The notes under the pieces are model-generated. The model had not been told where the DNA came from. It saw only the letters and a list, made by a program, of their open reading frames with translations, and ran no database searches. 64,000 nucleotides of DNA from contig OY757014.1 in assembly GCA_963580285.1 (NCBI GenBank), positions 100,380,072 through 100,444,071 on the forward strand, given 5' to 3'. How positions within the stretch are numbered: position 1 is the first letter of the stretch; the number at the start of each line of letters is the position of its first letter. The DNA is from Lucinisca nassula (taxonomy: Eukaryota; Mollusca; Bivalvia; Lucinida; Lucinidae). Of this stretch, positions 1 through 10,800 are shown in pieces. Both the position numbers and the translations under genes were made by a program.

Positions 1-203
1 ACGATAAAATCCGAGGAAATATATCGTGCTATCAATCCATACGAGCGCACTTTTAAACATTCTATGTCTTCGTTCAGGACCATAAACGCAGAGATATTCG
101 ACCCCCCAGTGTTACCAGTGCTTTAATTTTGTTTCGCGTTTGCCCCGATGTCTCTTGCGTTCTTTTGATGACTTGGGATGACAGTTAGGTGATATCTGTA
201 TTC

Positions 204-290
204 AAAATTGTCATTTGGGGAGGTAAATCGGCGGTTTTACGGTCGGAAATTCCGTTTTTACGGCTGGAATAATTCTTGTGTGCGACGCGA
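204..290. repeat. Left arm of a palindromic MITE-like repeat
   Basis: The segment beginning TTGTCATTTGGGGAGGTAAA matches the left arm of a complete palindromic element at 35799-35932, whose right end is the inverse. Only the left arm is present here, so this copy is truncated. No coding potential is seen from 1 to 700. The stretch 520-700 shows similarity in reverse to 35150-35230 (both contain a GATTGGATAACG-like core), suggesting another old dispersed repeat. Confidence 0.5.
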
Positions 291-699
291 CTCCTGTCCT
301 GACAAAACTGCCATGCGGTAGAAATGTTTTTGTATACCTATGTTGTTTGTATATATGTTTTATGAATTATAAAGAGGACCACATGGAAGAATAGTTTTTT
401 TTTGCTAAATGTGTTTAGTTTTTATAGCTAAATGAGTTTTTACCCTCTTAAAATAATGTATATAACTAAATAAAATAAAAATAAAATTCTAATGCATCTA
501 TTTGTTTGTTGAAAAATGTACCATTTTGCATCAAACGACAAGTGCTGTGAGCTGCGTAGAACCAAATGCCATCCAAAAAAAGCGACATTACATGATAACG
601 TCGAGTTTCCGACAATATACCGTAGAATATGCTGTCGCAAATGTTTGGCGTTATCCAATCAGACGTCGCGTTACAGCAAGCGCATTAGAATGTGTTTTC

Positions 700-905
700 A
701 TTGTTTAAATGTTTGATACCTACAACGAGAGGTAGCCGATTCGATCCCCGCAAGCGCCAAATGTTATTTCCTTGAGCAAGATACTTTATCCACATTGTTT
801 AGTACTGGTTCCTACCCAGGAAAAGAGGGCCTCATGGAAGATTAGTACTAGTACTAAATGTGTTACCCTCTATAATTAAGGTCGATTATTATTATTATTA
901 TTATT
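700..905 (+). mobile_element. tRNA-derived SINE with ATT-repeat tail
   Basis: A B-box-like motif (TTCGATCCCCGC near 738) is followed by a body with the CCTTGAGCAAGATACTTTA type sequence. The copy ends in an (ATT)n microsatellite at about 886-904, which is how many molluscan SINEs end. A related 3' segment (AGAGGACCACATGGAAGA) lies at about 372-450. The A-box is not clear, so the 5' limit is approximate. Confidence 0.55.
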
Positions 906-1024
906 TGATATTTTACTTTAATAATAATGATTTCCTGTATTTTTGTCGAAAAGATGATATGTAAAATGATACGCCGCATTCTGCGTCATCTGGTCTGGGT
1001 CTATACACCTTTTGCCAGGATATA

Positions 1025-1224
1025 NNNNNNNNNNNNNNNNNNNNNNNNNNNNNNNNNNNNNNNNNNNNNNNNNNNNNNNNNNNNNNNNNNNNNNNNNNNN
1101 NNNNNNNNNNNNNNNNNNNNNNNNNNNNNNNNNNNNNNNNNNNNNNNNNNNNNNNNNNNNNNNNNNNNNNNNNNNNNNNNNNNNNNNNNNNNNNNNNNNN
1201 NNNNNNNNNNNNNNNNNNNNNNNN
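1025..1224. other. Assembly gap (200 N)
   Basis: Exactly 200 undetermined bases. The round size suggests a placeholder rather than a measured gap. Any upstream importin-13 exon inside it would be invisible. Confidence 0.98.
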
Positions 1225-1377
1225 AAAAAAAACACAGAAGGTTTTGCTACTCAGTTTTTTATGGGCAGGCTTATATGTAAGCGGTTAACCAGTATAGTGC
1301 ACAGAAACTTTCGCCAGAAACTGACAACTGCCCTTCTTGAATCAGTAGAAGGGAGAGAATGACTGTAGAAAAGATTT

Positions 1378-1485
1378 CATGATCAGTCTCCACGAAAGAA
1401 TGTTGCCGACCCCAGTAGGTATCCATCCTGCGTCCTCCTGATCACCAGTCAGACGCGCATTCGACTGAGCTGCCGAGGGTGGCTT
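1378..1485 (-). mobile_element. tRNA-derived SINE (family with GCAACATTCTTTC body)
   Basis: On the minus strand the sequence starts with an A-box-like GGCAGCTCAGTCGAATGCG, has a diverged B-box region (GGATGGATACC) and then a body ending GCAACATTCTTTC. The same order is seen on the plus strand at 57905-58012, with B-box GTGGGTTTGATACC. Two copies in opposite orientation with tRNA-like heads support a SINE family. No obvious tail was seen here. Confidence 0.55.
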
Positions 1486-1660
1486 TGTTCAAAACTAATA
1501 AAGTTGTTAGTTAACTTATCGTTAAAACTGATCATTTAATATGGCAGATATGCTATTATTTTTCTGAAAAAAATTGAGATATACTTGCTAGAACAGTTAA
1601 CAATATGACCACCAAAGAGCTCATTAATCTAAAGATGCTTTGAACAACTGGCCCTTGGTC
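1486..1660 (-). mobile_element. MITE with CCAGTTGTTCAAAGC ends (family D)
   Basis: This is the reverse-complement relative of the complete element at 37139-37365. It carries the terminal GAACAACTGGCCC-type inverted repeats and internal GTTCTAGCAAGTA and AGCTCATTA motifs. It ends about 28 bp before the acceptor AG of the first importin-13 exon in the window, so it forms most of the upstream intron edge. Confidence 0.65.
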
Positions 1661-1687
1661 CGAGTTATTTTATTTGTTCATTTTCAG

Positions 1688-1826
1688 GATAATATAATGG
1701 ACATGGATGTGGAGAAGAGAGGGCTGTTGTTGCCTATCTATCAACCTGTTTACCTCAGTCTTATAGAGAATCTCCTTATCAAAGTACAGTACCCACCTGA
1801 AGATATATATGAAACTTGGTCTGCGG
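1688..1826 (+). CDS. IPO13: Importin-13 exon a (139 nt, phase 0 to 1)
   Basis: The acceptor is TTTTCAG at 1681-1687 and the donor is GTAGGT from 1827. It encodes DNIMDMDVEKRGLL and then a helix-rich stretch containing PVYLSLIENLLIKVQYPPED and ending ETWSA. The final G joins AT of the next exon to make Asp. The residues correspond to the DDIL...PVYFQLV...WSS segment of vertebrate importin-13. Confidence 0.93.
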
Positions 1827-4800
1827 GTAGGTTTTCATTGTTCTTGCACATCAGACAAGCAAATCCGGGATTTTACCCTGGGATAGAAATTTATGTTCTG
1901 AACCTGGTGTTCCGACCCAGGCAACTAACATAAGTGCGCTTCAATTCTATTCAACTGTCGGAACTACTTCTGCACTACTTTTATTTTGCAAACAATATAC
2001 ATTTGCGAGCTGCTTACCGGTAAAAAAGGAAAGAAAAAATCAATAAGAATATTATTGTTAAAGGACACTGAAAACAGCACTTTTGTATGAAATCTTAAAA
2101 AGAAGAAAAAAAATACTGTCTGTAGTTCTGCTATTTGCTACAAAATAAAAAGGGAATGTTTGGGAGGTGTTGTGCAAGAAAAAGAATCCAATATGGGGTT
2201 CTGTTGTAGATGGGCATTTCCAACCCTCGGAATGACTTCGATGAGTGGAACCTCGGCATAGCCTCGGTTCCACTCAGTTCGGTCATCCCTGGGGTTAGAA
2301 ACGCCCATTGCTGATGAGCGTTTCCAACCATTGGAATGACCGTGCTGAGTGGAACCTCGGCATAGCCTCAGTTCCGCACAGCTCGGTCATCCCTTGGGTT
2401 AGAAACGCCCATCTACAACAGAACCCCATATCAGATTCTTATATGCTGCATCTAGTGCAGCTGCCAGAACATACAGATTTTCATCCACACAAATGATCAA
2501 AGTTTTGTTTGTTTGTGTTGAGGTTTAATGTCCCTGTCAACAATATTGAGGTCATTTTGGGGACGTTGCTTTCAATTATGTGGGCCTTATTTCCAGCATT
2601 GTGATGAAATGACATCTCAAGCCCTAGCGCCCAAAGAAACCACTACGTTCTAAGGGATGGCCTGACTTGAACAATTTTTTTCTGAGCAGGCGAAGCACTT
2701 CTTAGTGGTTTATCACTGATGATAACTCAAAAGTTTGGTCAGTTTCAGCTCAAGAGCGGAAGCACCATGCAGCTCTATATATTTCTCCAAGCCTGATTGG
2801 GGAAGGGGGTGGAGTGGGGTCACATGTCAAAGTTTTAACATCATTAGATGTGGCCAACCAGCTCCTAATGCACTACACTCATTATCCCACAGCCTTATGC
2901 AGTAAAGCATAAGTGATACACATCATCTCAGGAACAGTTGTTCTGTCTCTTCCCCCTAGCAATCAAAATACAGTTGTGTATTATTGGCTAATAGTTTGCT
3001 TGGAGTACTTCTCTATGAACTGACAAATGAAATGACATCAATGAAATGCATGACAATGAAAAAAGCGCCCTTGACATTCTCCAATTTAACACTTTTTATA
3101 CCAAATGAAATCTATCTTCCTCCTTATATATAGCAGGATTCCATTTCAAAATTCAGGGGTGTCAAGTTGTTTTATGAGCCATCTGATCTGGATCTAAACT
3201 GTTTGCAAAGGTAATCGTTGTTGTGTTCAGCAGGATAATGGTTGAGCTACTTCAAGGTATGATCTACATGTCTGCAAACTGACTGTAAAATAGTGTAGAT
3301 CCTGTCAGATGCGTTACTCAGAAGGTAGGGGCTGTCGTGTTCAGTGGAATAGGGCTAAGCTACCTCAAGTTCTGTTCTATATGTCTGCAAACATCAAAGG
3401 CTCTGGCAAGGCTTGCCTGGGCCTATTTTCTTTTGATCTGGTACCATTTTCTTTTGATCTGGCTCAGTTATGTTGTTTTTTGTTTAGCTCACCTGTCACT
3501 TAGTGACAAAGTGAACTTTTGTGATCAGTTGTTATCTGTTGCTTGTGCGTCCGTCCGTCCGTCCGTCCGTAAACAATTAATTCAAACAACATCTCGTAAA
3601 CCACTGATCGGATTTTGACAAAACTTCACAAGAATGATCCTTAGCTAGAACCCTTTCAAATTTGTTCAAATGGTTCCGGGCCGTTGAACATCTAGGTCAT
3701 AGGAGCCAAAAATAGATATTTTCACTGAAAGCTTAAAAAACCTCTTCTCTGAAACCGCAAGGCCCAGGTCTTTGATATTTAGTGTGAAGCTTCATCTAGT
3801 GGACTTCTACCAAGACTGTTCAAATTATAGCCCTGGGACCAGAAATGCCCTCACTCCGGGGCCCTTTGGTTTTACATAGAATTATATAGGGAACATCTTT
3901 AAAAATCTCATTCTGTAGAAAGGCAAGGCCCAGGTTCTTGATTTTTGGTGTGAAGCTTCATTTAAAGGACCCCTATCAAGATTGTTCAAATTATAGCCCT
4001 AGGGTCAAAAATGCCCCCGCTATAGGGCCCTTTGGTTTTACATAGGGAAAATCTTTAAAAATCCAGAAGGCTCAGGTCTTTGATATTTGGTTTGAAGCTT
4101 CATCTAGTGGACCTGTACCAAGATTAATCAAATTATATAGCCTTGAGGCCAAAAAAGCCCCCTTCTCCGGGTCCAACTGGTTTTACATTGACTTTTTAGA
4201 GAAAATCTTGTCTGAAACAAGAAGGCTCAGTTCTTTGATATTTGGAATGATGCTTTGTTTAGTGGACCTCAACCCAGATTGATCAAATTATAGCCCTAAG
4301 GCCAAAAATGGCTCCGCCCCTGGACCCACTGGTTTTAAATCTTCTTGTTTGAAACCAGAAGGCTCCGGTCTTTGATTTTTGGTATGAAGCTTTGTCTAGT
4401 CGACCTCTACCATGATTGTTCAAATTATAGCCCTGGGTCCAAAATCAGCCCACCCTGGTGCCCACTGGTTTTACATAGACTTATATTGGGAAAACCTTTG
4501 AAAATCTTCTTGTCGGAAACCAGAAGGCTTACGTCTTTGAAATTTGGTATGAAGCTTTGCTTTGTGGATTTCTACCAAGATTTTTCAAATTTTAGCCCCG
4601 GGGCCAAAAATGGCCCCGCCCTGGGGCCCGCAGGTTTTATATAAACTTATATAGGGAAAACCTTTAAAAATCTTCTTGTCTGGAACCAAAAGGCTTTGAT
4701 ATTTGGTATGAAGCTTCACCTTTTAGACCACTACCAAGATTATTCCGGCCCCCGCCCATCAGGGCTTGAAGAAATAGATGGGCTGCCTGATGCTTCCATG

Positions 4801-7800
4801 CAGAGCTGAAACTGACCACGCACTAGTACTGGTAAACAGCATAGGGGATCTAAGCCTGTCCAGGCAAAGCTGTGCGTGTTGGACCGCCCATGCTTATAAA
4901 CCCTATTGGTTTCTTTGGGTGACAGGGCTTGAGATGTCATTTCATCTCAATGTCGGGTAAAAGTCCCACAAAATTGGAAGCAACATCTCCAAAATGACCT
5001 ATACAGTGTTGACGGGGATGTTAAACTTCAAATCAAACAAAAAAACAAAAAAACCAAGATTATTCAAATTATAGCCATGGGGCCAATAATGGCTCTCATC
5101 GGGCCTACTTGTTACCCTATGGATCAGGTGAGCGATCCAGGGCCATCATGGCCCTCTTATTTGTGTTGAGGTTTTACATCACTATTTTACGACACTGTTT
5201 TACGACACTATTTAGGTCATTTTGGAGACATTGCTTCTGTTTTTGTGGGACTTTTACCCGACATTGAGATGAAATGACATCTCAAGGCCTACTGCCCACA
5301 GAAACAGCTGGTGTTTAAGGAGCGGTCAGACTCACATCACTTTTCCAGGGCAGGCTTAGACCTAAGTGGTTTACCAGTACTTGAGTTCAGTTGGTATCAG
5401 CTCAACACCGAAGCACCATGCAGCCCAATCTATTTCTCCATGCCCCAATGGGCGGGTGCACAGCTCAGTTATGAGCAGAGACACTTGATTGCATGACCTT
5501 ATGGATATGGCATCCCCCTCTCACATCAAATCTCACTTAAAACTTTTTTTTTTTCAGATGAAAAAGAACAGTTTAGATGTTATAGACAAGACATTGGGGA
5601 TACTATGGTATGTTTGTTTCCAACTTTAAAAGCAATATTTTTGTCTTCATTATCAACCCTTCTCTTGCTGAATATTCAGTTTAGCCACACCCATCTCTGA
5701 CTTTGAACCAATCAGATTACTTGATGTAATTTTTTCCTACAAATTCATAAATTGAATGCCAAACAGTGTAGATCCTGATCAGATGGCTTCTGAAGAAGCC
5801 ATCTGATCTGGATCTACACAGTTTGCAAAGAAAAGGGTTTTCGTGAACAGCAGGATAAGAGTCAATATTGATCTAATTTTAGAGTAAACTCCCCAGCAGC
5901 AAATTCTTTATTCTAATAGATTATAGTAGATCACCTTTTCAGAGTGGTTCTGGGGTTGTTGGATCAAGTGAAGGTGTTAAGTATCTTTCAGCACTGTGGG
6001 TACAGCTGATATTGGCCAGCAGTTGGGCAAGGCCTGCTGTACTTGCAGTAGGTTGGGTAATGGGCACATTTTTTTTATTATAGCCTGCTTTGAAAAAGTG
6101 GGGCTATACTGGATTTGCCATGTCCTTCCATCATTCCGTGATTCTGTCATTCCTTGTCTCGGTTATTCCGTGACCACAAACTTAAGCTGGTGTGTGGGAA
6201 TGTGTGGCGGCGGTAAAACGTCTCCCTGCCCTACATCATAGTGTAGATTATATTTTCTTGTCCTTTGGGATCATTGATTCCATTGTGGAATTTTGAAAAT
6301 ATCTGAGGGTCACTGATGAGGGCCTAATTGGCCGAAACTAGCTTGTCTGGCCCAGAAAACATGCACACTCCATATTTTCAGTTCTGTGGTGTATTCCTCG
6401 CTTCCAAAGGATAACCCTTTTATAGAACATATTAAAATACATTTTGCTTAATAACTTTCATGTTTGTGGTCCAGGTCTCATATTTTTCAGGCATTTGCAG
6501 GATTTCAGGCTTTCAGAGCCATAAAAATCCTGACAATTTGGACATGCTGTAATTCTCCTTTAATTTTAATGATCCAACAAGGAATCCTAAAGGTGCAGTT
6601 AGAATGGCAAACAGTGAAGACCCTGATCAGACTGCTCCTGAAGGAGCAGTCTGATCTGGGTCTTCACTGTTTGCTTAGACCTGTCTGTCCCAATACTTAG
6701 GATTATTACGGTAGTCTGTTTAAAATGACTATTCAAGGTTTCAAAATCAGACCTTTCAGGCATGGTTAAGCTTGGTCAGTATGAGGTCTGGTGGTCCAAC
6801 TTTGATGAAACTTATGCTACACTTGGTCTCTAAGGTAAGGAAGGTGTAGTAGCTGAATAGTGATCAGGGGTGCATAACTCTTGGAGTTATGTCCCTTGAT
6901 AGGTTTTCAAATTTTAGAATGCATTTTGCTTAATAACTTTCATGTTTGTGGTCTTACTTTAACCCTTATCTTGCTGAATATTCATCCAAGCCACACCCAT
7001 TTCTGTCTATCAACCAATCAAATTACTTGATGCAATTTATTGCTACAAATTCATAAACTGAATGCCAAACAGTGTAGCTCCTGATCAGATCAGAAGCCAT
7101 CTGATCTGGATCTACACTGTTTGCAAAGACAGGGGTTGTCGTGAACAGCAAGATAAGGGTTAATGAAACTTATATTACACTTGGTCTCTAAGGCAAGGAA
7201 GATGTAATAGCTGAATAGTGACCAAGGGTGCATAACTCTTGGAGTTACGTCCCTTGATAGGTTTTCAGATTTTAGAATGCATTTTGCTTAATAACTTTCA
7301 TGTTTGTGGTCTTACTTTAATGAAACATGTACTACACTTGGTCTCTAAGGTAAGGAAGTTGTACCATATTCGTGCGTGTACTACCCGCAGTTTTTTTCCC
7401 TCAAATTACAGGCCCGAGTTCAGGGTGCGGGTAATCTGCCCAAATTGTTTTTGGACCATTTTTTTTTACTTTTGTCAGTTGAAAATACGATATATCTCAA
7501 TGTTGTGCTCTATCCCTTTACGATTCCCGACATAAATAACGTTAATTGCCGACTCAATTTTACACACACATGAGTAATAAAAAAATATCAATTACTAGCA
7601 AGCCCAATTTTGTGCTTATTATTCCTGAAACTCTGATTTTAAACGAAATAAACAAGCAAGTTCAATGCGAACATCAAAAAATCGCCGCCCAAAAACTACC
7701 TTTGCACGCGATCGGTAAATGACATCATCGGACCCCAGCAACCCCACACGTGTCTATTGTTTTATTTTAATGGGGCATATCTCTTTCATAAAAAATGTTT

Positions 7801-10800
7801 GGAACGGTAAAAAAATTCTGGATAGCTAAACGGTTGTGGCGCTTTGCACAAATCCCGGCCTATCACCGGAAGCTCCGTGTCAATAACCAACAACAGCATA
7901 CAGATGTGTTTACACAAATTAAAGGGTTCCACTTTTCCCGCCAAGCTATTTGTCACCAAAATATAACCATTCACGAGATAGTAGAATAGTCCTTTTTTAT
8001 TATACATACATCAACAATAAGATTTAGCAACTCTTCTTTGGAGCAATTAAATCATTTTCACATTGATTGTGGATTAAATTATTGATTGGGGAATAAACGC
8101 AAATTAGAGACATAACTTGACTATATATTCACACCTTATCGACATGCACCGCAGGGTGGCAATTATATGACAGGGATTAACAATAGTGTCATAATTGAAC
8201 CATTATAAATCATCAAACAGTGTAAATCCAAATAGGACGTCTGTGGCGTCTTTCTGTGGTGTCTGATCTGGGACAGCACTGTTTGCCGATGTCCACCAAA
8301 AAGGGCCGCTTGGCATATATTGGTTAATAAATAAATAACAAGGGTAAACAGGTAAAGTTTTTTCAACATTTTAATGTAAAATACATGCTTTCTGGTGATA
8401 CTCACACGCACCTGCATTTTCCCGCCTTTTGAAGACGATCGCGCGTTCTGTTGTGTGTTACAAAAACTGGCCAAATTCTATTTTTTTCTCACTTACACAC
8501 CCATCAAAATTTCAGCAAATGTTTCATGTGGGTAATACAACAGAATAGCAGTTTTTCCCCAGAATTTGGCTGAAAAAAGGTGGTGCGGGTAGTACACAAA
8601 TGCGGGTAATACACGCCTGAATACGGTATTAGCAGAAAAGTGGCCAAGGGTCCATAACTCCTGGAGTTTGTCCCATGTTAGGTTTTCAAATTTATTTTGC
8701 CATTCATGAGAACTTTCATGACGGATTTCTCAGGAACTATGAAAGCTAGAAAGCTGAAAGTTTGTATAATCAGGAACAATGACTGGCTGTATTGTGTATA
8801 CAAGAATAGAGGTCAAGGATCCGTAACTCTTTCGAGTTATGTCCCTTGATAGGTTCTCAAATTTTGCCATTCTTGCATGGCTTCCGTATATTGAGATAAT
8901 CATTATTAGGACTTGAATGTTGGGACTTTCACGGCTCGTATATCTTCTTTCAGATGTATGCTTATAGTATATTACGTGAGCCTTTATTGGGACATTTGTG
9001 CAATGCTTTAGCCGCTATATTACAGACAAATAAGGAAGTGGATATTCGGTGGCAGGTAAGAGTAAGAATTTCAGCATGTAGGAGCATATAGAGAACTAAG
9101 AAAAGTGTTTTATTGACAGAAAATAAAAAATTGTTACTTTCAGATCTCGGTAAGAAATTAGTTATTTGAATTATTTCTAAAATGGTCAGACATCACATGA
9201 ACAAATCCGTAAAAGGAACACCCCCTAAACCCCACTTTATACAGAGAAAACTGGGGTTTACGGGGATATACATTGTTTTTCTTATTTCTGTTCCAAGACA
9301 TAGGTTGTGGGTACTCGTTAGAAATGCCTCAACGATACGGTTCTAACGAGCACCAACAGCCTATGTTTGCAGTATAAATAAGAAAAAAAATCACGTATTT
9401 TCATCAGAAAAGTAGCCATTTTGGAGATGTGAAAAAATGCACTATGTCGCATGCGTGTGTTAACATAATGGACAATGTTTCCATTACTGTAATTTGCCGG
9501 TGTAAATGTATGTTTTCATATCAGCTATTCAACTTGGTAGCTCTGTGGGAACATAGCAACAGATAAGATTAAGTATTTTGTGATAATTGAAGGATAGTTT
9601 TCCTTATTTCCCCATATTAACCTATGTCGTGGATACATATCTTGGTGAGGTGGTTCTAATGAATACCCACAGCATAGATTTTTATGGAGAATTGACAAAA
9701 CCTATCCTACAATTATCACAAAATACTTTCCTTATCTATTTGTGATAAGTATAGTTGTCCTTATTTCTCCATTTAAACCTATGTGACATTGGTTCAAATG
9801 TAAAAGGGTGAAGGTCATAGTGACCTATATTTCATGGTCCAGTGATGTTACCTTATATCTTGAAGAGTATTTGTTGGAAAAATTTCATACCTAGGACATA
9901 AGTTCTGTGTGATCCAGTGATCGACCTTAAAATATATCTAGGTCAGGGTGACTTTTATTTCATGGTTCAGTCATTTTGCCTTTTATCATGAATACTATTT
10001 GACGGAGAAATGTCATACTTAGATTATTAGTTCCATGTGACCTGATGATTGATCTCAAAAATATATCTAGGTCATTGTGACCTAATTTCATGGTTCAATG
10101 ATTTTGCCTTATATCTTGAATATTATTTGACAGAGAAATGTCATACCTGGATTATTGGCTCCATGTGACCTGGTGATCATTCTAAAAATATATCTAGGTC
10201 ACTGTGACCTATATTTTATGGTTCAGTGATTTTGCCTTATATCTAGAATATTATTTGATGGAGAAAGTCATACCTGGATTATTGGCTCCATGTGACCTGG
10301 TGATTGTTCTCAAAATATATCTAGGTCACTGTGACCTATATTTTATGGTTCAGTGATTTTGCCTTATATCTAGAATACTATTTGATGGAGAATTTTCATA
10401 CCTGGAATAAAGTTCCATGTGACCTGATGATTGACATGAAATATATCTAGGTCAATGATTTTGCCTTATAATTCAGACTATTTGATGGAGAAATGTCTTA
10501 CCTTGGATATTACTTACATGCAACCAGATGATTGACCTCAAAATATATCTAGGTTAGTGTTACCTTAGTGATTTTGTCATATACAGTAAAACTCCTATAT
10601 TAAGACCACCTTTGGTACTGTTCAAAAGTGGTCTTAAAGACCACTTTTGAACAGTCCCAAAGGTGGTCTTTGACCAGAAGGCACTGTGTGCAGAAAACAC
10701 AAAGAAAGAATATCTGAAACTTTCTAAATAATCTTTTTTAAATTAAAAAATTAGTCTCTATTTTTGGTGGTCTTAATAGCGGACTTTTACAGTATCTTAT

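Larger units (their letters stand above)
6420..8890 (+). repeat. Tandem-repeat element with TTGCTTAATAACTTTCATG units
   Basis: Repeats of CATTTTGCTTAATAACTTTC, ACACTTGGTCTCTAAGG and ATAACTCTTGGAGTTATGTC recur at about 6430, 6820-6950, 7165-7340, 8636-8720 and 8820. The array is broken by the L element (6963-7159) and the TA-flanked transposon (7364-8626). Ends unclear. Confidence 0.6.

Noticed and set aside
918..1362. Open frames crossing the N gap
   Set aside because: They are open only because N codons cannot be stops.
7376..8474. Small open frames in the TA transposon
   Set aside because: All under 105 codons, overlapping on both strands, with no transposase motif; the homologous core at 40310-40830 does not keep them.
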